Notes under the pieces: generated by a model
Databases searched by the model: none
The model's input: only the letters and a program-made list of their open reading frames with translations
What the model was told of the DNA's origin: nothing
Position numbers and translations under genes: made by a program
Source of the DNA: a bacterium CG10_46_32
GTDB taxonomy: Bacteria; Patescibacteriota; Patescibacteriia; UBA2169
Assembly: GCA_001889965.1 (NCBI GenBank)
Contig: MOEI01000001.1
Coordinates: 1-54,807 of the forward strand
Reading direction: 5' to 3'
Length of the DNA: 54,807 bases
Shown here: positions 42,391-50,841 of the stretch, in pieces
How positions within the stretch are numbered: position 1 is the stretch's first letter
How the letters are laid out: each line of letters starts with the position of its first letter

Positions 42391-43689
42391 TTAGAGACTA
42401 AACTCCTCGGAATGCAATTGGCTTTGGGGTATGCCCAGTGCAAGGAATTGCGCTTTAAGGGCGTGGATCATGCTTGGCGGAGCACACAAGAACACATCAG
42501 CATTTTTTAGATCGCTGTTTTTGGCGCTGATGTAGCTCGCGTCAATTTTACCTTGCTCATCCGAGCAGAAAAGCTCAAGTGCAAGCGCGCCGCCCGAGGA
42601 ATCCGCGAGTTTTTTCAATTCATCATAGTACACAGCCTCCTGCTTGTTGTGCACAGCATAATAGAGCATCACGCGGTATTTGGGGTCGCGCGCCAGGGCT
42701 TTTGCCATTGAGACGAACGGAGTAATGCCAATACCCCCGGCAATCCAGACCTGTCGGCTGTGTTCGGCGCGGGTATGGGAGAACGCGCCAAACGGGCCCT
42801 CAACACGCACTCGTGCACCCACCTTGAGTTCTGGCAGCTTTTCTGTGTAATCACCGAGTTTTTTGGCGGTTATAGAAAGGTCTTCGTTTGGACCCGCGGT
42901 AATGCTGAATGGATGAGACTCCGAGCCCACATTCGCATCATCAAACGATACAAACATAAACTGCCCGGGCTCAAAGCGGATGGCTTTGCCCGCGGGTTTC
43001 ATGGTGACATGCGTTGCTCTATTGTTAAGCACCTCCACATTGGACACCATGTAGGTAGTATGTGGCACCAGGAAGCGTCCCAGGATAGTGTGGTACACGT
43101 ATGCCGTAAGCCCCAAAAACGAGAGCCCAAGCACATAGTAGCGCAACGGCAGGTATGTACCCATAGTGCTCGGTATGAGCCATGCGTGCAAGGCGCCCAG
43201 GAAGAACGCGAGCCCCATACATTTGTGCGTCCACTTCCAAATATGATACTTGGGGCGCAAGTACAAGGTAAGCACGACCAGCACCACCAAGAGCGCCAAG
43301 CTCAAAAATCCGAAGTTCGTGGGCCAGTCTCTACTCGGCAGTAAAAACTGCACCGCACTCCCTAGTGAGCCGCCTGAATAGGTTCCCAAAAGCAGTAGGG
43401 GATGGAACAGGAGTAGAACCACTGCATACTTGCCGAAGTTCGCGTGGCGCAGGTACATGATGTTCAGACTTTTAAAGAGGTTTGCCACGAATTTCAGGCG
43501 TGCGGACAATACCAAATTAAGCGCAAACAGGCATGTGCCTACCAGGGCAGTAAGCTGTCCTAGGCTGGTAAGGGCAATAGAGGTTGCGCTAAAGCGTCCC
43601 GAGCCTAATGGTGCTGCGAACCACAAAACAACCGGCACAAGCGCCAAAGTCCAGACAATGATTGAACCGATGTAGTTTTTATTTTGCAT
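42391..43689 (-). CDS. Ferric-reductase-like transmembrane flavoprotein
   Basis: 432 residues. The N-terminal ~220 residues have about six hydrophobic helices with histidines suited to bind heme (LRHANFGKYAVVLLLFHP; HKCMGLAFFLGALHAW). This is the FRD/NOX membrane domain. The C-terminal half is a ferredoxin-NADP reductase fold: FAD site FEPGQFMFVSF and SHPFSITA, NAD(P) site VWIAGGIGITPFVSMAKAL, ending LCAPPSMIHALKAQF and LHSEEFSL. It should move electrons from NAD(P)H across the membrane; the acceptor (ferric iron or oxygen) is unknown. Confidence 0.88.
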   Translation of the reverse strand: MQNKNYIGSIIVWTLALVPVVLWFAAPLGSGRFSATSIALTSLGQLTALVGTCLFALNLVLSARLKFVANLFKSLNIMYLRHANFGKYAVVLLLFHPLLLLGTYSGGSLGSAVQFLLPSRDWPTNFGFLSLALLVVLVVLTLYLRPKYHIWKWTHKCMGLAFFLGALHAWLIPSTMGTYLPLRYYVLGLSFLGLTAYVYHTILGRFLVPHTTYMVSNVEVLNNRATHVTMKPAGKAIRFEPGQFMFVSFDDANVGSESHPFSITAGPNEDLSITAKKLGDYTEKLPELKVGARVRVEGPFGAFSHTRAEHSRQVWIAGGIGITPFVSMAKALARDPKYRVMLYYAVHNKQEAVYYDELKKLADSSGGALALELFCSDEQGKIDASYISAKNSDLKNADVFLCAPPSMIHALKAQFLALGIPQSQLHSEEFSL

Positions 43690-43841
43690 AATGCCGTTTG
43701 CGCGGACTGCTGCCGTGGTTTTTCAACTGTTTCTTGTGAAGCCAATTGTTCGTAAGCCATAGCAACATTTTCATACTGTTAGTGCTTACTTAGAATTATT
43801 CGAGTACAAGAGCGGGATGGGTCTCCGAGTTTCCGATTATA

Positions 43842-44093
43842 TTAGCGATGGGGACACCCGGCCCAACAACACGGCCGCCGCATTCCATCTGTTAGTTTCG
43901 AGAGTGCCTTCTGGATGCGGATGCTTCGCGTTTCTTCTTTTTTGCCTGAGGTAACCCAGCAGATCCATTCATTGCGTGCGAGCGGCGTAATATCCTCCCA
44001 TGTTGCTCGTGCTTGTGGTGTGGAAATAAGGGCTTTTCGCAAATCCGTCGGCACTGTGTGCGCTGCTTTATTGTTCGGCTTTTTAACTGCCAT
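43842..44093 (-). CDS. YdeI/OmpD-associated-like small protein
   Basis: 83 residues from the ATG at 44093. The C-terminal part matches the YdeI 'bacteriocin-protection' family: TPLARNEWICWVTSGKKEETRSIRIQKALSKLTDG and the ending RRPCCWAGCPHR. Longer frames to 44228 run through tRNA-Ser and are rejected. The family's molecular role is not known. Confidence 0.82.
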   Translation of the reverse strand: MAVKKPNNKAAHTVPTDLRKALISTPQARATWEDITPLARNEWICWVTSGKKEETRSIRIQKALSKLTDGMRRPCCWAGCPHR

Positions 44094-44112
44094 TCTTTCA
44101 TTATATGTGTTA

Positions 44113-44146
44113 CAGTCCATAGCTCTGAATTCAGAGCTATGGACTG
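44113..44146. terminator. 34-bp perfect palindrome between a gene and tRNA-Ser
   Basis: CAGTCCATAGCTCTGAA and its exact reverse complement (17 bp each, no loop) sit directly after the CCA end of tRNA-Ser(UGA) (overlap of two bases). It may end tRNA transcription or act as a binding site. There is no U-tract. Confidence 0.6.
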
Positions 44147-44234
44147 GCGGTGGGGGTGGGATTCGAACCCACGAGGACATTGCGGCCCTACTGGTTTTCA
44201 AGACCAGCTCCTTAAACCACTCGGACACCCCACC
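44145..44234 (-). tRNA. tRNA-Ser (anticodon UGA)
   Basis: Class II tRNA. Acceptor GGTGGGG / CCCCACC, anticodon stem CTGGT / ACCAG with loop CTTGAAA (anticodon TGA), a long variable arm, T-loop TTCGAAT, discriminator G and encoded CCA (44145-44147). It reads UCN codons. No two-hairpin element precedes it. Confidence 0.95.
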
Positions 44235-44242
44235 AGACTTGC

Positions 44243-44268
44243 ATAGCAGTATGCAATACTGCTATAAT
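44243..44268. promoter_or_regulatory. Hairpin overlapping a promoter between tRNA-Ser and the nuclease-like gene
   Basis: ATAGCAGTAT-GCA-ATACTGCTAT (44243-44265) is a perfect 10-bp inverted repeat. Its right arm runs into the extended -10 TGCTATAAT (44260-44268), 9 nt before the ATG at 44278. A bound repressor or fold here would affect start of transcription. Confidence 0.6.
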
Positions 44269-44277
44269 TATATATAT

Positions 44278-44628
44278 ATGAGAACTACCCAACGAAAAGG
44301 TGATATCGCGACATCAAACGCAATAGCTCGATTTACTTCAATGGGCTATGATGTGGCCATACCATTTACTGAATCTGCCGCGTATGATTTGGTCGTTGAT
44401 ACTGGAAACATACTTGCACGCGTGCAAGTTAGATATTCAAGCACGCGACAAATCGCACTTCGCAGAATACATTCTAACTCAAAAGGATATGTTGTCAAAA
44501 AAACAAAGAATAATGCCTATGACTGGTTGTATATTTTTAAGAATACCGGAGAGGAGTATTTAATTAAAAAATGTTTAGTAAATAGAAATTCTATTGTGCC
44601 TACTCCAGAATACCTCCTCGTAAAGTAA
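44278..44628 (+). CDS. PD-(D/E)XK nuclease-like small protein
   Basis: 116 residues similar to group I intron-associated PD-(D/E)XK proteins: RKGDIATSNAIARFTSMGYDVAIPFTESAAYDLVVDTGNILARVQVRYS. The Asp in YDL (37) is kept, but the usual catalytic Lys in (E/Q)VK is Arg52 (VQVR), and the N-terminal Glu of the family is absent. It could be inactive or a DNA-binding relative. The ATG is 9 nt after a -10 box, so the mRNA is probably leaderless. Confidence 0.75.
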   Translation: MRTTQRKGDIATSNAIARFTSMGYDVAIPFTESAAYDLVVDTGNILARVQVRYSSTRQIALRRIHSNSKGYVVKKTKNNAYDWLYIFKNTGEEYLIKKCLVNRNSIVPTPEYLLVK

Positions 44629-44743
44629 GTTGATACGCTAAAAATAGCATTTTATCGTATTTTTGTCCATCGCGGGTATTGATTTTTTGGGAGATTCTGG
44701 TATGCTTTTTTTGTTAGCCGTTTTACCGCGGCTGGCGCCGCAC

Positions 44744-44820
44744 GGGGGCGTAGCTCAGTTGGTTAGAGCGTCTGCCTGTCACGCAGAAGGTCGCCGGTTC
44801 GAGCCCGGTCGTCCCCGCCA
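44744..44820 (+). tRNA. tRNA-Asp (anticodon GUC)
   Basis: Acceptor GGGGGCG / CGTCCCC (one G-U), anticodon stem TCTGC / GCAGA with loop CTGTCAC (GTC), T-loop TTCGAGC, discriminator G, encoded CCA (44818-44820). Confidence 0.96.
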
Positions 44821-44823
44821 GGA

Positions 44824-44862
44824 GCGAAGGACCTCGGTGTAAGCCGTGGGTCTTTGTTTTGG
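44824..44862 (+). terminator. Terminator-like hairpin after tRNA-Asp
   Basis: An imperfect stem GGACCTCGG / CCGTGGGTCT is followed by TTTGTTTT. The rest of the ~270-nt gap up to 45095 is AT-rich and holds no feature I can support. Confidence 0.45.
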
Positions 44863-45094
44863 GTGTTTGAGTTTTGTAGTATTTCAAAGGGTTTCTATAG
44901 GTCAATGGCAAGTTCGTAGTCATTATCAGTTTTGCTAGAACCTATTTTGTGGATAATTATATTTTATGATATAGCATAATATGCTATGATAGTGATGATG
45001 ATAAATTTTTGAATATACTTAGTATTCTTACAGTATTCTAAAATTTTATAAAATAAATTAAGAAATTTAACTCAATAATACATAAATTAAATGT

Positions 45095-46242
45095 ATGGAA
45101 AAAATTAATAAAATTTTAATAGTAGCTGCGTTGGCAGTTTTCTTGGTATTTGTCGTTTCGCCAATTGCTACGTTTGCGGCCGGCCCGGCAGCAGTAAATC
45201 TCGGATCAGCGGGTGATTTTGTTGTTTTGGCAAAATCAGGAATCTCAACCACTGGATCCACCTCAATTACCGGGGATATTGGAGTAAGTCCAATAGCTGC
45301 GACTGCTATGACCGGATTTGGATTAACAATGGACTCCTCAAATACCTTTTCGACATCAGCTCTGGTAACCGGAAAAGCATATGCAGCTGACTATACGGCT
45401 CCTACGCCAGCTAAAATGACTACAGCGGTAAGTAATATGGAAGCCGCATACACAGTGCCGCCGGAAGAACAAGCCCGACTTCGACTGAATTAGGCGCTGG
45501 AAACATTGGCGGAATGACACTTGTCTCAGGACTGTATAAATGGAGCACTGGCGTGACAATACCAACGAATGTTACTCTCTCTGGTGGCGCAAATGATGTC
45601 TGGATTTTCCAGATAGCACAAGATCTCACCATAAGTTCTACTACAAGCGTTGTCCTCTCTGGCGGCGCACAGGCTTCTAATATCTTCTGGCAGGTCGCTG
45701 GCCAAACAACACTCGGGACAAACTCTGTCTTCAACGGAAATATATTGGGCCAAACAGCAATTATATTAAATACCGGCGCAACACTAAATGGCAGGGCACT
45801 TTCACAGACCGCAGTTACGCTTGACGCAAATAGCGTTTCGGTTCCTGCCGGTTCGACTCCGACTCCGACTGCAACAATTTCAGCAAATCCAACCTCAATC
45901 ATAAGTGGTAATTCATCAACACTGTCCTGGTCAAGCTCAAATGCGGCAAGTTGTTCTGGTACTAACTTTTCAACAGGAAATGCTGTTTCAGGGAGTATCA
46001 GTGTTTCACCGACATCAAATACAACATATTCAGTGAACTGTGCTGGCGCGTCAGACAGTGCGGTGGTTGCTGTTACCCAGCCGACACCGACACCGACACC
46101 GACACCTAGTTTACCAAATGCAGGCTTTGACTCTAGTGTCAGTAGTAGCGCCCCATGGAATGTTGTTATTCCAATTGGTATTTTTGGCGCCCTACTTTCA
46201 TTTTTCTTAGTAGCTCGGAAAAAGCGGGTAATTTGGTCTTAA
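45095..46242 (+). pseudogene. DUF3494 ice-binding-like surface protein, broken by a one-base frameshift
   Basis: Two frames make up one gene. Frame 1 (45095-45493) has a signal peptide (AALAVFLVFVVSPIATFAA) and the start of the DUF3494 beta-helix (AVNLGSAGDFVVLAKSGISTTGSTSITGDIGVSP). It ends just after MEAAYT. Frame 2 (open from before 45514) continues with TELGAGNIGG-MTLVSGLYKWSTGV and the rest of the domain. Restoring one base at about 45455 (CAGTGCC to CAGATGCC) rejoins them as TDAAGRTSP, the normal family sequence. The C-terminus has an Ig-like region, (TP)n repeats, a sortase-type LPNAG (46111), a transmembrane helix and RKKR. A sequencing error, a true mutation or phase variation are all possible. 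Confidence 0.85.
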
Positions 46243-46269
46243 ACTAATTTAATCAAATAAACCAAGCAA

Positions 46270-48450
46270 ATGCGTAAAAATCTGTACAAGAGTTTAACAA
46301 TAACTACGCTTGTTTTTGCTTTGGCGGTTGGTATGTTGGGTTTTATTGGTTCAACTCCCGCATCTGCGGCAACGTCGCCTGACATTGGAGACAGCAGCAC
46401 CTATGGAATTATTTCCAGCACGTACACGAACTCTATTAATACGGGCACACTAACTGACATTACAGGAGATCTTTGCTACACTACGGGGCCTGGCGCAGCA
46501 GTGCCGGTATCAATTAGCGGCGCGACAGTTACGCCTTGCGCGCCCGCCAGAGGAACAGACCAATCCAGCGCCTTGGCCGATCTGAACGCGCAAGTTGCTG
46601 ACAGCTGTAATGATCTTGGCGTTAACATTAATATAAACAGTGTTGTAGGCCATTTGACTGGAACCTATACTCCTGGTTGTTATTCCAGCAGCGGCACTAT
46701 GGGTATAACGTCAGGCACGACAGTGACCTTAGATGGTGCTGGAACGTACATCTTCAAGTCAGGCGGAGCAATTACTACCGGGACTGACTCGTTTGTAGTG
46801 CTCACTAATGGCGCAAGCGCTTCTGACGTATTTTGGGCCCCGGGTGGCGCCACCAATATCGGGGCGCAAACCGCAACTTCAACCACTCCTTCGTTTGTGG
46901 GGAATATTTTGCAGAATTCTGGCGCTGCTTTTGATGTCACCATCGGGCATTTTGCAAATATACTAGGAAGAGTGCTGGCATTTGGCAGAGATGTCACCAC
47001 TGATTCGATTACTATTGCGGTTCCCTCTGCTTCATCTCTTGCTACGCTTCGTGTCGTAACGCAGGTGGCAAATTACTACGGCGGTACGGCGGTGGTTTCT
47101 GACTTTAATCCGCATGTAAAACTTTCCGGAACCGATGTTACTGGAAGTCCGGCAGTAGGAGTCGTGTCTCCCGGAAGATCTTATTCGCTGGTTGCGGGTA
47201 CCTATGTGGTCAGTGAAGACGTACATACTCAATATATAACCACTATTAGCGGTGATTGCGCTACGAACGGTACTGTCACGCTGGCGTCCGGTGACGTTAA
47301 GACCTGTATTTTTACTAATACTTTTACACCCGATGGAGGTACTGGTGGTAAAAATAAAGCAACAATTACTGTCGCTAAAGTAATTATCAATGATAATGGC
47401 CGAACCAAGACCATCGCCGACTTTTCACTATTCGTCAACACAACATCGGTCGTTTCTGGCGTGACCAATATCTTCCCAGCGCCGGCTGCCGCTTATGTTG
47501 TGACTGAAACCGGTGATGCCAACTACACGAAGACATTTTCCGGTGATTGCGATTCAACTGGCCACATAGGCCTTTCTCCGGGTGATAATAAGATTTGTAT
47601 CATCACTAATAACGACATTGGTGCGCCTATAGTAGTTCCGCCTGTGCCGCCCCTTATTGATATAGTTAAGGTACCAAGTCCGTTAGCCCTGCCGGCTGGC
47701 CCTGGTCCAGTGACATACACCTACACCCTGCGTAATACGGGAACAGTTCCAGTGACCAATATAACCATGGTCGGTGATACGTGCAGCCCGATTAATCTGG
47801 TTTCTGGCGATAGCAATGCCAATGCGACGCTTGAGGTGAATGAAACGTGGCTCTATCGCTGTTCTACCATACTAGTCGAGACACACACTAATATTATCAC
47901 TGCCACAGGCTGGGCCAATGGCATCAGCGACGTTGATATTGCAAGCGCTACGGTGATAGTCGGCGAGCCGATTGTACCACCACTAATCCATGTAACAAAA
48001 ATTCCAAGCCCATTAGTACTCCCCGCCGGAGAAGGAATGGTTACTTACACCTACATCGTAACTAACCCCGGCACGGAACCGTTAAGTGACGTCACGATTG
48101 CTGATGATAAATGTACTGGCCTGCCAAGCCGCATCTCTGGACACCCGGGGGACAGTAATAAAAATAACCTGCTTGAAAGTAACGAGACCTGGAATTTCAC
48201 GTGCCAATCAAAACTTACGCAAACGACAACAAACACCGGCATGGCCACTGGAAGTGCCAATGGTCTGACCGCGAGAGATGTCGCCATTGTGACTGTTGTT
48301 GTGAATGCAGCTGCTCCCGTTGTGAATACCGTGGTTCCAAAACTACCGAATACGGGTTATCCTGAGGATATGGGTACTGCTGCCGGATTTGTGGGCATAC
48401 TTATAGCCGCTTCGGCTTCATTTATTGTTTTCAGAAAACGGAGAGCATAG
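46270..48450 (+). CDS. DUF3494 ice-binding-like protein with DUF11 repeats and LPNTG sortase signal
   Basis: 726 residues. Signal peptide (to about residue 33, TPASAA), DUF3494 domain (about 34-245: DIGDSSTYGIISSTYTNS, GTYIFKSGG, VFWAPGGATNIGA). Two related beta domains follow at ~250-355 and ~360-455 (each ends with C-(I/T)F/I-TN). Two DUF11-like repeats start at ~462 (IDIVKVPSPLALPAG) and ~572 (IHVTKIPSPLVLPAG). The tail LPNTG (692-696), transmembrane helix and RKRR is a full cell-wall sorting signal. DUF3494 proteins bind ice or act as adhesins; the role here is unknown. A sortase follows after a terminator. Confidence 0.9.
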   Translation: MRKNLYKSLTITTLVFALAVGMLGFIGSTPASAATSPDIGDSSTYGIISSTYTNSINTGTLTDITGDLCYTTGPGAAVPVSISGATVTPCAPARGTDQSSALADLNAQVADSCNDLGVNININSVVGHLTGTYTPGCYSSSGTMGITSGTTVTLDGAGTYIFKSGGAITTGTDSFVVLTNGASASDVFWAPGGATNIGAQTATSTTPSFVGNILQNSGAAFDVTIGHFANILGRVLAFGRDVTTDSITIAVPSASSLATLRVVTQVANYYGGTAVVSDFNPHVKLSGTDVTGSPAVGVVSPGRSYSLVAGTYVVSEDVHTQYITTISGDCATNGTVTLASGDVKTCIFTNTFTPDGGTGGKNKATITVAKVIINDNGRTKTIADFSLFVNTTSVVSGVTNIFPAPAAAYVVTETGDANYTKTFSGDCDSTGHIGLSPGDNKICIITNNDIGAPIVVPPVPPLIDIVKVPSPLALPAGPGPVTYTYTLRNTGTVPVTNITMVGDTCSPINLVSGDSNANATLEVNETWLYRCSTILVETHTNIITATGWANGISDVDIASATVIVGEPIVPPLIHVTKIPSPLVLPAGEGMVTYTYIVTNPGTEPLSDVTIADDKCTGLPSRISGHPGDSNKNNLLESNETWNFTCQSKLTQTTTNTGMATGSANGLTARDVAIVTVVVNAAAPVVNTVVPKLPNTGYPEDMGTAAGFVGILIAASASFIVFRKRRA

Positions 48451-48451
48451 T

Positions 48452-48495
48452 ACAGAACAGAAAGGCCCCGCTCCGGCGGGGCTTTTCTGTTCTGT
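48452..48495 (+). terminator. Strong rho-independent terminator
   Basis: ACAGAACAGAAA-GGCCCCGC-TCCG-GCGGGGC-TTTTCTGTTCTGT: a GC-rich stem extended by a perfect A/T-rich outer stem. It separates the anchored protein from its presumed sortase. Confidence 0.92.
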
Positions 48496-48523
48496 CGTGC
48501 CGCAGGTGGAATCCTATTCTTGT

Positions 48524-49162
48524 ATGCAATCAAAAACTTCATTACAGCAGGTATTACTCGCGGTGAGTATCGCGGGGATTGCTCTTTCGTCGGTGGTTAT
48601 TATATTGTTGGCTTTTGGTTTGCCGACCCAAGGTTTTTTCGCAAAACTTTTTGGGTCTGTTAAAAATTCGGCTTCATCTGCTGCTGTTGGCGCTTCGGCT
48701 GTTGTTGGCGCGACAGCCGGTTCTCCGACGCGTATCAGTATTCCTGATATCGGTGTCGATGCGGCCTTTGAATTTGTGGGGCTTACGGATGACGGCGCCA
48801 TGGATGTGCCTAAAAATCCCGCTGCTGTGGCGTGGTTTAGCCCCGGTCCGCGGCCTGGAGAAGTGGGAAGTGCTGTTGTTGCTGGGCACTACGGTCCATG
48901 GAAAGACGGTAGAAAATCCGTATTTGACAAGTTACATACACTGCAGAAAGGGGATAGTATATACGTCACCGATACTAAAGGAGAAATTATTGTTTTTGTC
49001 GTGCGTGAGATTCGCACCTATGACCCCTATGCAGACGCTACTGACGTCTTTTTCTCAAGTGACGGGAAGGCGCATCTTAATTTGGTGACCTGCGAAGGAG
49101 TTTGGGACGAGGCCATTCAAGGCTATTCCAAGCGGCTGGTGGTGTTTGCGGATAAAGAATAA
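48524..49162 (+). CDS. Sortase family transpeptidase
   Basis: 212 residues from ATG 48524; longer frames run into the terminator. An N-terminal membrane anchor (QVLLAVSIAGIALSSVVIILLAF) is followed by the sortase beta-barrel. Catalytic His is in VVAGHYGPW, Cys in LNLVTCEG and Arg in YSKRLVV. The position beside LPNAG/LPNTG proteins makes these the natural substrates. Class D/E-like by size and anchor, but class is not certain. Confidence 0.93.
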   Translation: MQSKTSLQQVLLAVSIAGIALSSVVIILLAFGLPTQGFFAKLFGSVKNSASSAAVGASAVVGATAGSPTRISIPDIGVDAAFEFVGLTDDGAMDVPKNPAAVAWFSPGPRPGEVGSAVVAGHYGPWKDGRKSVFDKLHTLQKGDSIYVTDTKGEIIVFVVREIRTYDPYADATDVFFSSDGKAHLNLVTCEGVWDEAIQGYSKRLVVFADKE

Positions 49163-49184
49163 TAACCATTAACAATAAAGAATT

Positions 49185-50183
49185 ATGGAATTTCTCAAAC
49201 AGTTTGACGTCAAGACAGCTACCATTTTTAAGGTGGCTGGCTTGGCATTGGTGCTATTGATTCTGCTTGCGCTCATGTTTCGTGTGGTGGGCTCTTCGTT
49301 TAGTTCGCTCAACCAAGGGTTCATGCCGCAAGATGCGTACTATGGAACAGGCGGGGTTGCATACGACAGCGTCTCAAGCAAAGAAAGCCTTTCTGTGCGC
49401 AACATTGTTCCGCCCCAGCCTGGATCGCCGGCAGGGGATACTGCGGAAGCATACGAAGTAACTGATTACTATGGGTCCATCCAGACTCGCAAGTTGGACG
49501 AAACCTGCGCCAAAATTTCTGACCTAAAAGCATTTGATTATGTGATTTTTGAGAATTCAAATGAGTATGATAGGGGATGCTCGTATTCGTTCAAGGTAAA
49601 AAACAGTCATGTTGATGAAATACTCGGCATCGTCAACAGTTTAAACCCGGAAAATCTTACGCAGAACACGTATACTATTAAGCGTCAGATAGATGATTAC
49701 ACAAGCGAAGTTGAGGTGTTGCAGAAAAAGCGTGCTTCAATCGATGAGACGCTCGCGAACGCGGTCAGCGCGTATGATGAGATTTCAGCGCTCGCGACCC
49801 GCGCACAAGATGTGGAAAGCCTTGCAAAAATTATTGATTCAAAAATTAACCTTATTGAACGCCTCACTCAAGAGCGCATTAATATCAATGAGCAACTGGA
49901 CAGGCTGGAGCGCTCCAAAGCAGATCAGCTTGATAGGCTTGCATATACATTCTTTAATGTAAGCATTTACGAGAGCAAGTATGTTGATGGCAAAGAAATC
50001 AAGGATTCGTGGAAAGGCGCAGTACAGCAGTTTGTCCGCGACCTCAACAGCATCTTGCAGGATGTTACCATTAACTTGGTTACTATTGCCCTACGGGTTG
50101 CCCAGTTTGTAATTTACTTCTTCATCCTTTTGCTTGCGGCAAAGTACGGGTGGCGCGCGGCCAAGTATCTTTGGAAGCGGTAG
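49185..50183 (+). CDS. DUF4349-like membrane protein
   Basis: 332 residues. An N-terminal transmembrane helix (about 16-34) leads to an extracytoplasmic domain with DYYGSIQTRKLDETCAKISDLK and FKVKNSHVDEILGIVNSL. A long coiled coil (about 165-245: QIDDYTSEVEVLQKKRASIDETL, ERINEQLDRLERSK-type) and a C-terminal transmembrane helix with a basic end (AKYLWKR) follow. This is the DUF4349 layout. Function unknown; it probably acts at the envelope with the sortase, 22 nt upstream. Confidence 0.85.
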   Translation: MEFLKQFDVKTATIFKVAGLALVLLILLALMFRVVGSSFSSLNQGFMPQDAYYGTGGVAYDSVSSKESLSVRNIVPPQPGSPAGDTAEAYEVTDYYGSIQTRKLDETCAKISDLKAFDYVIFENSNEYDRGCSYSFKVKNSHVDEILGIVNSLNPENLTQNTYTIKRQIDDYTSEVEVLQKKRASIDETLANAVSAYDEISALATRAQDVESLAKIIDSKINLIERLTQERININEQLDRLERSKADQLDRLAYTFFNVSIYESKYVDGKEIKDSWKGAVQQFVRDLNSILQDVTINLVTIALRVAQFVIYFFILLLAAKYGWRAAKYLWKR

Positions 50184-50206
50184 AGTTACTGGGTTTCTTG
50201 TATACC

Positions 50207-50242
50207 AAAACAGCTCGCAGATAGCTGCGAGCTGTTTTTTTA
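50207..50242. terminator. Bidirectional rho-independent terminator
   Basis: AAAACAGCTCGCAGATAGCTGCGAGCTGTTTTTTT: a 10-bp stem with A- and T-tracts. It serves both the DUF4349 gene (plus) and rplT (minus, ends 50251). Confidence 0.92.
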
Positions 50243-50250
50243 GTTTGAAA

Positions 50251-50598
50251 TTATGTAGTTGCTGTTTTCACGATTTCTGCGAACGCTTTTGGATTATGCT
50301 CTGCCATGTCTGCCAGTATCTTTCGGTCGATGGCGATATTCTTTTTAGTAAGCCCGCTTATGAGCTTGCTGTAGATGGTTCCGTTTAGCCGAGCTGCTGC
50401 GTTGATTTTAATATTCCACAAGGCGCGAGCAGTGCGCTTTTTAACGCGCCGGTCGCGGTGGGAGTGAGCGCCTGCTTTAACAATCGCGGTTTTGGCGATT
50501 TTAATGAGTTTTTTTCGGCCCCATTGAAAACCCTTGGTTTTTTCAAGGATATTTCGTCGGCGCTTGGAATGCATTACTCCACGTTTAACTCTAGGCAT
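50251..50598 (-). CDS. rplT: Ribosomal protein L20
   Basis: 115-residue L20 (PRVKRGVMHSKRRRNILEKTKGF, LWNIKINAAARLNGTIYSKLISGL) that binds 23S rRNA early in 50S assembly. Its ATG overlaps the rpmI stop by 8 nt (ATGCCTAG). Last gene of the infC-rpmI-rplT operon, which in many bacteria is autoregulated by L20; I saw no clear mimic site. Confidence 0.97.
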   Translation of the reverse strand: MPRVKRGVMHSKRRRNILEKTKGFQWGRKKLIKIAKTAIVKAGAHSHRDRRVKKRTARALWNIKINAAARLNGTIYSKLISGLTKKNIAIDRKILADMAEHNPKAFAEIVKTATT

Positions 50599-50788
50599 AT
50601 GGTAAAAGTGTCTTAATCATCTTAGAGCTTGCGATCGTCAGTGTCATATCTCGACGTTTGTTCATTTTAACTTTGCCGCGTTCGCGCGCGTTAAAATGGC
50701 CTTGTCCCGCGGTCCGCTTGAGCTGCTTGCCGGACTTAGTGGTTAGGATACGTTTAGACGCTGCTTTGTGTGTTTTAAGTTTTGGCAT
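50591..50788 (-). CDS. rpmI: Ribosomal protein L35
   Basis: 65 residues (PKLKTHKAASKRILTTKSGKQLKRTAGQGHFNARE) from the ATG at 50788. A longer frame to 50839 adds a non-family N-terminus and is rejected. Middle gene of the operon. Confidence 0.95.
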   Translation of the reverse strand: MPKLKTHKAASKRILTTKSGKQLKRTAGQGHFNARERGKVKMNKRRDMTLTIASSKMIKTLLPYA

Positions 50789-50841
50789 GTGTAAAAACAA
50801 ATACCACATCATGCTACCAAAAAGCCTGATGTGTGTCAATA

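Noticed and set aside
44094-44228. N-terminal extension of the YdeI-like gene
   Set aside because: The extra 45 codons are the antisense of the palindrome and part of tRNA-Ser; the family match begins at the ATG at 44093.
45095-45493. Short stand-alone 132-residue secreted protein
   Set aside because: It ends in unrelated residues after MEAAYT, and the missing DUF3494 continuation is in the next frame, so it is half of a frameshifted gene.
46081-46107. CRISPR-like or phase-variable repeat (CCGACA)n
   Set aside because: Four short hexamers encode a Thr-Pro linker; a multiple of three bases keeps the frame, and there are no spacers. No CRISPR array was seen anywhere in the window.
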